From positions 1-5,495 of the forward strand of contig CANQQH010000074.1 in assembly GCA_947625955.1 (NCBI GenBank): a DNA stretch of 5,495 bases. The letters run 5' to 3'. Below are positions 1 through 4,815 of this stretch, one piece after another. Source of the stretch: an uncultured Clostridia bacterium (lineage in GTDB: Bacteria; Bacillota; Clostridia; Christensenellales; UBA1242). Within the stretch, counting starts at the first letter, position 1, and each line of letters starts with the position of its first letter. The notes under the pieces were generated by a model. It worked only from the letters and a program-made list of their open reading frames with translations. It ran no database searches and was not told where the DNA came from. Position numbers and translations under genes: made by a program.

Positions 1-532
1 AAACTGGAAGCATTTCAGGTGTCATTTTCAAGATCTCTTCACCGGCGTTTATTGTGTTTTTCAAAAACTCCTCAACATCGCTAGTTTTCTTGGCAATCTT
101 AACAGCCTCATCGCTCATCACTCTTATAACTGTTAGAATTGTTCCCTCTTTTGGCTTTTGAACTGCCTTATATGCAACCTCTGCACCTTCTTTCAGCGCC
201 TTTGCAAACAGCTTTGCGTTGATTTCTTTTTCGCTCACGAGCGCCGAAGAGAATCCCTTCAAAATTTGCGACAAGATAACACCAGAGTTACCTCTTGCGC
301 CTCTAAGTGCTCCCTTGCTAACAGCGTCTGCGATATCTTCGAGGTTGTTTGTTGTTAGCATATTAACCTCTTTGATAGCGGAGCGCATAGTCATTGACAT
401 GTTAGTTCCCGTGTCGCCGTCCGGCACTGGGAATACGTTCAACGAGTCAACATACTCCTTGTTGTTTTCAAGATAGTTTGCGCCAGAAATTACCATTTTT
501 CTGAAATTGGCGCCAGTTATAATTTTACCCAT
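1..532 (-). CDS. fakA: Fatty acid kinase ATPase subunit FakA (YloV/DAK2 family), N-terminal part, truncated by the window edge
   Basis: The frame opens at ATG 532-530 and stays open to base 1, giving 177 residues of a protein that is usually about 550 long. The visible part is the DhaL/DAK2 nucleotide-binding domain. Seen directly: NVFPVPDGDTGTNM at residues 32-45, with D38, D40 and N44 in the places expected to hold ATP-bound magnesium; the glycine-rich GARGNSGVILSQ at 78-89; and KPKEGTILTV at 126-135. The last visible residues (TPEMLPV) match the family stretch before the second conserved block. In characterised relatives FakA is the cytoplasmic ATPase that phosphorylates fatty acids held by a FakB partner, feeding exogenous or recycled acyl chains to phospholipid synthesis. 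A GAGGG Shine-Dalgarno lies just upstream. The gene follows asp23 by 21 nt with no promoter between, so the two are probably co-transcribed. FakB and the C-terminal domains are not in view. Confidence 0.93.
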   Translation of the reverse strand, partial: MGKIITGANFRKMVISGANYLENNKEYVDSLNVFPVPDGDTGTNMSMTMRSAIKEVNMLTTNNLEDIADAVSKGALRGARGNSGVILSQILKGFSSALVSEKEINAKLFAKALKEGAEVAYKAVQKPKEGTILTVIRVMSDEAVKIAKKTSDVEEFLKNTINAGEEILKMTPEMLPV

Positions 533-553
533 TTATCCCTCGCTATTGAAGTT

Positions 554-904
554 CTAGACACGAACTCCAACGACATTTATATTAATGGAGTCAACAATCA
601 TTCCAGTAAATTGTTCAACGTTATATTTGACCGATCTTCTCACCGATTCTGCAACGGCGCTAATGCTAACGCCATATTTCAGGATGATGTCAAGGTCGAT
701 ATTGATTCGGTCACCAATAGTTAGGATTTTGATGCCCCTACTCTTACGCCCTCTGTTTACCATTTCTCTTAGTGAATCGCCAAATTTGCGCGCAACCAAA
801 TCAACAACGCCATAGCATTCGAGCGCAGTGTGCCCGACAACAACAGCGATTGCTTCATCAGTCACTGAAATTTTGCCGTATGAGTTAATGGTGTTAACAG
901 ACAT
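554..904 (-). CDS. asp23: Asp23/Gls24 family envelope stress response protein (YloU-like)
   Basis: A 116-residue protein, the normal size for the short YloU-type members. Family landmarks are visible: the opening GKISVTDEAIAVVVGHTA at 10-27, GVVDL at 32-36, the IDLDIILKYGVSIS strand-turn at 69-82, then the helix AVAESVRRSVKYNVEQFTG at 83-101 and the closing strand INVVGV at 109-114. There is no signal peptide or membrane segment, so it is cytoplasmic, or recruited to the membrane by a partner as Asp23 is by AmaP in Staphylococcus. Its biochemical role is unknown; the family is tied to envelope or alkaline stress. The start at 904 is supported by AAGGAAG six bases upstream and by a good promoter at 962-990. 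It is the first gene of an operon with fakA. That pairing is conserved across Firmicutes and suggests a membrane-lipid link, which is inference. Confidence 0.92.
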   Translation of the reverse strand: MSVNTINSYGKISVTDEAIAVVVGHTALECYGVVDLVARKFGDSLREMVNRGRKSRGIKILTIGDRINIDLDIILKYGVSISAVAESVRRSVKYNVEQFTGMIVDSININVVGVRV

Positions 905-961
905 AATTCACTTCCTTAAAATATTTTTGAAACATTTCCCATTTATAAATTGCCTTATACT

Positions 962-990
962 ATTTTACAATACCTAAATTCATTTTGCAA
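962..990 (-). promoter_or_regulatory. Predicted sigma-A promoter of asp23-fakA
   Basis: On the minus strand a -35 TTGCAA (990-985, 4 of 6 consensus) is followed by a 17-bp spacer and a -10 TAAAAT (967-962, 5 of 6). Transcription would begin near 955, leaving a leader of about 50 nt that contains the asp23 Shine-Dalgarno. The -35 sits inside the octamer ACTTGCAA, which recurs at the -35 of the divergent rpmB promoter. This is a sequence prediction only. Confidence 0.6.
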
Positions 991-1047
991 GTTATTTGTC
1001 GCTTTTCTCTTCTATATTTCAAATTTTCTGCTAAAAATAAAGAAAAT

Positions 1048-1066
1048 ACTTGCAATTATCGCAAGT
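1048..1066. promoter_or_regulatory. Perfect dyad ACTTGC-N7-GCAAGT overlapping the rpmB core promoter (candidate operator)
   Basis: The two 6-bp arms at 1048-1053 and 1061-1066 are exact reverse complements separated by seven bases. The left arm overlaps the -35 hexamer and the right arm fills the spacer in front of the -10, a placement where a bound repressor would block RNA polymerase. No known regulator consensus is recognised. As RNA it would lie upstream of the predicted start site, so it is not a leader hairpin. An arm of this length can occur by chance in AT-rich intergenic DNA. Confidence 0.3.
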
Positions 1067-1078
1067 TTATGTTATTAT
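1050..1078 (+). promoter_or_regulatory. Predicted sigma-A promoter of rpmB, extended -10 type
   Basis: The -35 TTGCAA (1050-1055) and -10 TATTAT (1073-1078, 5 of 6) are 17 bp apart. A TG-T extension directly before the -10 (1070-1072) is typical of strong Gram-positive promoters. The A/T run at 1033-1048 could act as an UP element, fitting a ribosomal protein gene. The start site would fall near 1085, giving a short leader of about 22 nt that holds only the ribosome binding site and leaves no room for an autoregulatory leader structure. An overlapping alternative -10, TATACT (1076-1081), would give a 20-bp spacer and is less likely. Confidence 0.65.
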
Positions 1079-1106
1079 ACTCGCGTTTAGGAAAAGGAGA
1101 AAAACA

Positions 1107-1289
1107 ATGAGCAGAGTTTGTAGTGTTTGTGGAAAAGGTCAAATGACAGGCAACCTTGTTAGCCATTCGAATATAAAAACTAAAAAGGTTTCAAGACCAA
1201 ACCTTCATAAAGTTGACGTTGAAATCGATGGAAAACAAACAAAAGCATATGTTTGCACAAAATGTATGAAAGGTTCAAAAAAACAATAA
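1107..1289 (+). CDS. rpmB: Large ribosomal subunit protein bL28 (L28), zinc-ribbon form
   Basis: A 60-residue basic protein of the usual bL28 length. Seen directly: MSRVCSVCGKGQMTGNLVSH at the N-terminus, RPNLHKV at 30-36, and YVCTKCMKG at 48-56. The cysteine pairs C5/C8 and C50/C53 form the zinc-binding version of bL28, unlike the cysteine-poor L28 of B. subtilis. The chosen ATG at 1107 has an ideal AGGAG (1095-1099) seven bases upstream. A longer reading from 1050 would start inside the promoter and is rejected. L28 binds 23S rRNA in the 50S subunit near the exit-site region and is needed for efficient 70S assembly. It is the only plus-strand gene here, which from memory is also its orientation in the B. 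subtilis block. It has its own promoter and terminator and so forms a single-gene transcription unit. Confidence 0.97.
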   Translation: MSRVCSVCGKGQMTGNLVSHSNIKTKKVSRPNLHKVDVEIDGKQTKAYVCTKCMKGSKKQ

Positions 1290-1308
1290 AATTCGTTATT
1301 TGATGAAG

Positions 1309-1343
1309 TCAAGTGATTTTTTGTCACTTGATTTTTTCTTTTT
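1309..1343 (+). terminator. Rho-independent terminator of rpmB
   Basis: TCAAGTGA (1309-1316) and TCACTTGA (1324-1331) form a perfect 8-bp stem around a 7-nt loop. It is followed by T6 (1332-1337) and, after one C, five more T. It lies 20 nt past the rpmB stop codon. Read on the minus strand the hairpin has no T tract after it, so it acts in the plus direction only. Confidence 0.88.
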
Positions 1344-1464
1344 CTCTTCTTCCCCGCGAACAAAGCAGCCGGCGAATTTCATAGTATGATATGGGGGAAC
1401 AAATCATGACAATTGTTTGCATCAAAGCACCTAGATTCCTTGGCAAGTTTTTGAAACTTTTCAT
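1324..1464 (-). other. Short frame with a weakly SpoVM-like start; doubtful gene or remnant
   Basis: A minus-strand frame from ATG 1464-1462 to TGA 1326-1324 would encode 46 residues, beginning MKSFKNLPRNLGALMQTIVM and ending in a run of Arg, Lys and Glu. The first part resembles the amphipathic 26-residue sporulation peptide SpoVM, whose remembered B. subtilis core is KLPKFLGGIVRAML: LP, a basic residue, LG and the hydrophobic spacing agree, but the phenylalanine after the basic residue is Asn. In B. subtilis spoVM sits between thiN and rpmB, the equivalent place. Against it: there is no Shine-Dalgarno before the ATG, the protein would be nearly twice too long, and the basic tail is encoded by the antisense of the rpmB terminator T tract. 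It may be chance, a decayed spoVM or a divergent one. An in-frame internal ATG (1422-1420) does have AGGTG five bases upstream. Confidence 0.15.
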
Positions 1465-1509
1465 AAGGAAAAAATCTAAGTAGCACCCTTTTGGCAAAAT
1501 TTTGCCAGC
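1344..1509. other. Inter-terminator stretch without a convincing gene
   Basis: About 166 nt lie between the converging terminators of rpmB and rpe. Apart from the doubtful SpoVM-like frame, I see only small dyads: TTCCCC/GGGGAA at 1350-1355 and 1394-1399, TCATA-G-TATGA at 1379-1389, AAGTTT-TTG-AAACTT at 1445-1459, and the 16-bp palindrome at 1492-1507. No convincing sigma-A promoter is seen on either strand, and no known RNA family is recognised. Confidence 0.5.
1492..1507. repeat. Perfect 16-bp palindrome TGGCAAAATTTTGCCA
   Basis: The 16 bases are fully self-complementary with no spacer. The site begins two bases beyond the T tract of the rpe terminator, on its downstream side. As RNA it could form at most a 6-bp stem with an AAUU loop. 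It has no T tract of its own in either direction, so it is not a second terminator. A protein-binding site or a chance palindrome are both possible. Confidence 0.4.
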
Positions 1510-1538
1510 AAAAAAGCACTCATTCAAGAGTGCTTTTT
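1510..1538 (-). terminator. Rho-independent terminator ending the priA-def-fmt-rlmN-rpe transcript, potentially bidirectional
   Basis: On the minus strand GCACTC-TTGAAT-GAGTGC (1533-1516) is a perfect 6-bp stem followed by T6 (1515-1510). Five A·T pairs can extend it to 11 bp. It starts within 10 nt of the rpe stop codon. On the plus strand the same hairpin is followed by TTTTTCTCTTTTTC, so it could also stop readthrough from rpmB. Confidence 0.88.
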
Positions 1539-1546
1539 CTCTTTTT

Positions 1547-2239
1547 CTAGTCTTTATTGAAGAACTTCAAAAACCTTTTTGCATAGTCGCTGCCTTTGAG
1601 TTCCTGTATGGCCTTTTTCATGTTCTTTGCATTGAATATTGTTGAGCTTGAAACCAAGATATTCGTTCCCATTTTCCTGAGAATCTTCGCGTTTTTGAGG
1701 TTCACCCCGCCGTCCACTTCAATATACACGCTGCGTGAGAACTCGCGAATCTCGGCAACCTTTTCAGCAGAGCCTGGGATGAATGCTTGACCATAGGCGC
1801 CTGGTTCAACGCTCATCACCAAAACAACATCAACAAGCCCACTCTTCACAAGCTCACGAATTTTGTAGGCTGGTGTTTTTGGGGAAATGGCGATGCCGGC
1901 AAGGATGTTTTTATCCTTGATTTTTTCAAGAAGAGGCTTTGCGTCTTTGGTGGCCTCATAGTGGAAAGTGATGATATCTGCCCCGAGATTAATGTAGTTG
2001 TCGATAACGTTTTCAGGGTTCTCGACCATCAAGTGAACATCAAGCAGCAGGTTTGTGTTCGCCTTCACGAAGTTCACCAGCTCATGGTCGAAAGTTTTAT
2101 TTTTCACAAAATTGCCGTCCATAACATCGAAATGGATGAAGTCTGCCCCCGCCTTTTCAACATCACTAACGGCCTTTAATAGCACTTCTTTATTGTTATA
2201 GTCAACGCACAAGATTGACGCGGATACTCTTTGAAACAT
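1547..2239 (-). CDS. rpe: Ribulose-phosphate 3-epimerase, with divergent conserved loops
   Basis: A 230-residue TIM-barrel protein of normal length. Rpe interconverts D-ribulose 5-phosphate and D-xylulose 5-phosphate in the cytoplasmic pentose phosphate pathway. Metal and catalytic residues are all visible: H36 and D38 in FIHFDVMDG, H69 in LDVHLMVENPE, D176 in IEVDGGVN. ITFHYEA at 91-96 also fits. Three conserved loops deviate: the usual APSILSAD start reads ASILCVD, PGFGGQ reads PGAYGQ at 146-151, and the phosphate-site AGS of AGSAIF is SSS at 197-199. Rpe is still favoured by the rlmN-to-rpmB context, but a related epimerase such as allulose-6-phosphate 3-epimerase is a minor alternative. 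GGAG lies nine bases before the start. It is the last gene of the operon, 47 nt after rlmN, with a possible promoter of its own. The rsgA and thiN genes that flank rpe in B. subtilis are absent. Confidence 0.9.
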   Translation of the reverse strand: MFQRVSASILCVDYNNKEVLLKAVSDVEKAGADFIHFDVMDGNFVKNKTFDHELVNFVKANTNLLLDVHLMVENPENVIDNYINLGADIITFHYEATKDAKPLLEKIKDKNILAGIAISPKTPAYKIRELVKSGLVDVVLVMSVEPGAYGQAFIPGSAEKVAEIREFSRSVYIEVDGGVNLKNAKILRKMGTNILVSSSTIFNAKNMKKAIQELKGSDYAKRFLKFFNKD

Positions 2240-2260
2240 TTTTTATCTCTCCATAACTCT

Positions 2261-2289
2261 ATTATTTCATATTTTTTTCATGATGTCTA
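2261..2289 (-). promoter_or_regulatory. Possible internal promoter for rpe, extended -10 type
   Basis: On the minus strand TAGACA (2289-2284, 5 of 6 for -35) is followed 17 bp later by AATAAT (2266-2261, 5 of 6 for -10), with a TGA extension directly before the -10. The -35 begins with the rlmN stop codon TAG. The start site would fall near 2254, about 15 nt before the rpe ATG, leaving just enough room for its GGAG. The stretch is very AT-rich, so a chance match is possible. Confidence 0.4.
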
Positions 2290-3336
2290 ATAATTTGATA
2301 GGTTTGAAAGGTGTTTTCTTCTCAGCTGCCCGCACGACGCACTGATGTCGCTGCCGAGCGTGCGCCTTGTTGTTGCGGATATGCCGTGCTGTTTGAGCGT
2401 TTCGAAAAACTCCTTCGTTTTCTCTTGGCTTGCAGGCAAAAGCGGACTTTCAGGTGTTTTGTTTATTGGAATCATGTTAACATGGCAGATCATACCTTTT
2501 GTGAGCGAGGCGATTCTTCTTGCGTCGGCTTCGCTGACATTGCCCTTGCTTAAAATATACTCAAAAACTATTCTTCGCCCGCACTTTTTATAGTAGTATT
2601 GCAGCGCTTCAATGAGGTCGGCAAGGCTATACGCGTTTGCAATCTTCATGATTTGCTTGCGATTTTCGTCTGTTGTTGCATGGAGTGAGACTGTGAGCGT
2701 TATGCCCAGCCCCTCGTCGGCAAGTTTATAAATCTTTGGCGCGATGCCGCAGGTTGAAAGGCTGATGTTTCTTTGGCTTATGTTGATTGAATCACTTGAA
2801 GATATCAGTTTTATGAACTTCACAACGTTATCATAGTTGTCGAGCGGCTCACCACTTCCCATCAGCACGATGTTAGTAATTTTCCTTTCCTCACCAAGCC
2901 CGCCGCCCAAATATTTGTTTGCGGCAAGCACTTGCCCGATGATCTCGCCTGCCATGAGGTCGCGGACCTTTCCGTCGAGCCCTGACGCGCAGAACACACA
3001 TCCCATTCTGCATCCAACCTGAGTTGAAACGCAAAGGGTGTTGCCGTATTTATACTTCATCAAAACGCCCTCAATGAGGTTGTCGTCGGTGAGCTTGAAA
3101 AGAAACTTTATGGTTCCGTCTTTGCTTATAAAGTCTTTTAGTATTGTGACGGGCGTTGAGGTGAAGCCTTCCTGTTTGAGCTTTTCGCGAAGCTCTTTTG
3201 GAACAACGAACATCTCGTCGATTGAGGCGTATTTTTGCGCGAACAAGAAAATCTGCTCAGCGCGAAATCTTTTCACTGAGAGTGCGTCCATCATTTCTTT
3301 TAGTTCTTTGAGTGTGTACTCTTGAATAATCTTCAT
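2287..3336 (-). CDS. rlmN: Dual-specificity 23S rRNA A2503 / tRNA A37 C2-methyltransferase RlmN (radical SAM)
   Basis: A 349-residue radical SAM enzyme of the RlmN/Cfr family, of normal length. It methylates C2 of adenosine 2503 in the peptidyl-transferase centre of 23S rRNA and, in studied bacteria, A37 of some tRNAs. Seen directly: the iron-sulfur cluster motif CRMGCVFC with C109, C113 and C116; C102 in TLCVSTQVGC, matching the E. coli Cys118 that resolves the intermediate; SAM-binding GSGEPL at 160-165; SLHA at 217-220; and the methyl-carrying cysteine C335 in ISASCGQLR. RlmN is favoured over the resistance enzyme Cfr because this is the conserved RlmN locus and the N-terminal accessory region is present. 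Its ATG directly abuts the fmt stop (TAG-ATG), with GAGGA inside fmt, so translation is likely coupled. The rsmB gene that often sits between fmt and rlmN is missing. Confidence 0.96.
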   Translation of the reverse strand: MKIIQEYTLKELKEMMDALSVKRFRAEQIFLFAQKYASIDEMFVVPKELREKLKQEGFTSTPVTILKDFISKDGTIKFLFKLTDDNLIEGVLMKYKYGNTLCVSTQVGCRMGCVFCASGLDGKVRDLMAGEIIGQVLAANKYLGGGLGEERKITNIVLMGSGEPLDNYDNVVKFIKLISSSDSINISQRNISLSTCGIAPKIYKLADEGLGITLTVSLHATTDENRKQIMKIANAYSLADLIEALQYYYKKCGRRIVFEYILSKGNVSEADARRIASLTKGMICHVNMIPINKTPESPLLPASQEKTKEFFETLKQHGISATTRRTLGSDISASCGQLRRKHLSNLSNY

Positions 3337-4302
3337 CTATTCCTCGTGATCGGCTGGGAAAGTGATTGGCTCAAAGCTCATGCCAAGCGCAAACTTTCTT
3401 CCACCAACCAGTTGCTTGCCCGAAAGAATCTTGCCGCCTGGGAACTGCGCTTCAATGATTTCAACAATACCTTGCCCGCATTGAACGAACGCCCCTGCCT
3501 TTGCGCTTGTTGGTTCAACAAATGTTCCGGGAGCTTCGCTGGTGTTGTCAAAGTCAGTTTCGAAAGCCTTGTGGATTAGTATTGTTTCGCCGTTGAGTTT
3601 TGCTCTTGCCGAAGGACTTGGGTTTGAGCCAAGCACCAAGCACCTCACCTGTTTTGCCGATTTGTTGAAATTCACAAGACAATCTTCTTTTGTTATCTTC
3701 TTTGTTATGGTTGCGTCGGCGTGCTGCTGCTTTGTTTTCACAACAGTTCCGTTCTCAATCTCGTCGAGAGTTTGAAGAAGCAGATTCGCGCCAATAACAG
3801 AGAGCCTTTGAGAAAGCTCGCCCGCTGTTTCGTGCGGGTCGATGTTGGTGGTTTCTGTGCTGAGAATGTCGCCTGTATCGAGCGTGACCTCAGTTTGCAT
3901 GATGGTGATGCCGGTTTTTGAGTCGCCATTGAGAACTGCCGTTTGAATAGGTGACGAGCCTCTATACTTTGGAAGCAAGGAGCCGTGAACATTGATAACG
4001 CCAAACTTAGCAATATTGATTATTGCTTGGCTGAGAATTTGGCCATAGGCGGCGGTTATCATGATATCGGGTTTCAAGGCGCTCAAATCGTCAATTCCGT
4101 CGCGCGAGATTTTTTCGAATTGGAGAACCTTTATTCCGTGACTCTTCGCAAACTCCTTGACGGGTGAAGGCATCATTTTCTTGCCTCTTCCGGCAGGCTT
4201 GTCAAGCTGCGTTACAACCGCAACAACTTCGTGCCTTGACTCAACTAGTTTTTCGAGGCTTGGGATTGCGAACTTTGGCGTTCCTAAAAATACAATTCTC
4301 AT
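3337..4302 (-). CDS. fmt: Methionyl-tRNA formyltransferase
   Basis: A 321-residue enzyme, typical for the family. It moves a formyl group from 10-formyltetrahydrofolate to Met-tRNAfMet for translation initiation. The N-terminal Rossmann-like domain starts MRIVFLGTPKFAIPSLEKL. The catalytic triad is visible as N104 and H106 in GVINVHGSLLPKYRG and D142 in LDTGD. KPAGRGKKMMPSPVK (35-49) is the family loop that contacts tRNA. The C-terminal OB-fold domain starts near residue 207 (KEDCLVNF) and ends with the EAQFPGGK and VGGRKFALG strands. One family position differs: YGQIL is followed by Ser (S91) instead of the usual Pro. The start has AAAGGAG five bases upstream and overlaps the def stop as ATGA, which implies translational coupling with the enzyme that later removes the formyl group. 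Confidence 0.97.
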   Translation of the reverse strand: MRIVFLGTPKFAIPSLEKLVESRHEVVAVVTQLDKPAGRGKKMMPSPVKEFAKSHGIKVLQFEKISRDGIDDLSALKPDIMITAAYGQILSQAIINIAKFGVINVHGSLLPKYRGSSPIQTAVLNGDSKTGITIMQTEVTLDTGDILSTETTNIDPHETAGELSQRLSVIGANLLLQTLDEIENGTVVKTKQQHADATITKKITKEDCLVNFNKSAKQVRCLVLGSNPSPSARAKLNGETILIHKAFETDFDNTSEAPGTFVEPTSAKAGAFVQCGQGIVEIIEAQFPGGKILSGKQLVGGRKFALGMSFEPITFPADHEE

Positions 4303-4805
4303 TTCTGCTCCTTTTTCTTCTTGCTTTTTAGATATTTGTCATAGTCTTCGTAGGAATCAAACATCATGGTTGCCCTGTCTTTATAGAGTATGCCGTTGAG
4401 GTGGTCAAACTCATGGCAGAAAGCCTTTGCAATGAAGCCAACAAATGTTCTTTCAACCCACTCGCCATTTTCATTTTGAAACTTTGCAACAACCTCGTTT
4501 GGCCTGTCAACCAGCCCAACCTTGCCCGGGAGCGACAAACAGCCTTCAACCTGACTTTTATAGTGCCCACTTTGTTTTATGATTTCAGGGTTGATAACAG
4601 CCACGGTCTCGTTTTTGTCGGCAACAATAAACACGCGTTTCAAAACACCAACTTGGATTCCTGCGAGCCCTGCGCCATCTTCTTTTCGCATGGTGCTTAT
4701 CATGTCTTTTATGAGTTCTTTCAAGTTGCTATCGAAGATTGTAACAGGCTTTGAAATCTTTCTCAGCATTGGGTCGTCTTCAAGCAAAATTCTGCGTGTT
4801 GCCAT
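4299..4805 (-). CDS. def: Peptide deformylase
   Basis: A 168-residue metalloenzyme that removes the N-formyl group from nascent proteins as they leave the ribosome. All three deformylase motifs are present: GAGLAGIQ at 44-51 (motif 1, with Q51), EGCLSLP at 87-93 (motif 2, with metal ligand C89), and HEFDH at 131-135 (motif 3, with ligands H131 and H135 and catalytic E132). Two positions depart from the commonest consensus: GLAGIQ replaces GLAAPQ, and Cys130 stands where Gln usually precedes HExxH. Neither touches the metal ligands, so activity is expected. The C-terminus is a lysine-rich tail (KSKKKKEQK). The start is supported by AAGGAG five bases upstream. It follows priA by 10 nt and overlaps fmt by 4 nt, inside the classic priA-def-fmt string. 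Confidence 0.97.
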   Translation of the reverse strand: MATRRILLEDDPMLRKISKPVTIFDSNLKELIKDMISTMRKEDGAGLAGIQVGVLKRVFIVADKNETVAVINPEIIKQSGHYKSQVEGCLSLPGKVGLVDRPNEVVAKFQNENGEWVERTFVGFIAKAFCHEFDHLNGILYKDRATMMFDSYEDYDKYLKSKKKKEQK

Positions 4806-4815
4806 AGTTTCTCCT

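Noticed and set aside
158..476. Two plus-strand frames of 66 and 85 codons at the left end.
   Set aside because: They are antisense to fakA, whose DGDTGTN and GARGNSGV motifs show which strand is coding.
1022..1036. Possible CodY box AATTTTCTG followed by CTAAAA.
   Set aside because: The left nine bases match AATTTTCWG, but the right half has four mismatches, and such half-sites are frequent in AT-rich intergenic DNA.
1050..1106. A longer rpmB reading from ATG 1050 adding 19 residues.
   Set aside because: It would start at the -35 element, lacks a ribosome binding site, and the ATG at 1107 has an ideal AGGAG and gives the standard L28 length.
1381..1410. Minus-strand GTCATGATT ... CATACTAT resembles a sporulation sigma-E promoter.
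   Set aside because: It would drive transcription into the antisense of rpmB with no gene downstream, and the fit to consensus is loose.
1324..1527. A 67-codon minus-strand frame starting from TTG at 1527.
   Set aside because: The TTG lies in the loop of the rpe terminator, has no Shine-Dalgarno, and the frame runs from one terminator into the other. Only the part from 1464 is kept, as a doubtful lead.
1515..1534. AGCACTC-N6-GAGTGCT looks like a CIRCE (HrcA) operator.
   Set aside because: CIRCE has a 9-bp spacer and TTA/TAA ends and sits before heat-shock genes. This one has a 6-bp spacer, lies at the 3' end of rpe and is followed by T tracts, so it is a terminator.
1787..2179. A 130-codon plus-strand frame inside rpe, and similar plus-strand frames in rlmN, fmt and def.
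   Set aside because: They lie antisense to clearly conserved enzymes, show no family motifs or good ribosome binding sites, and are shadows of the coding strand.
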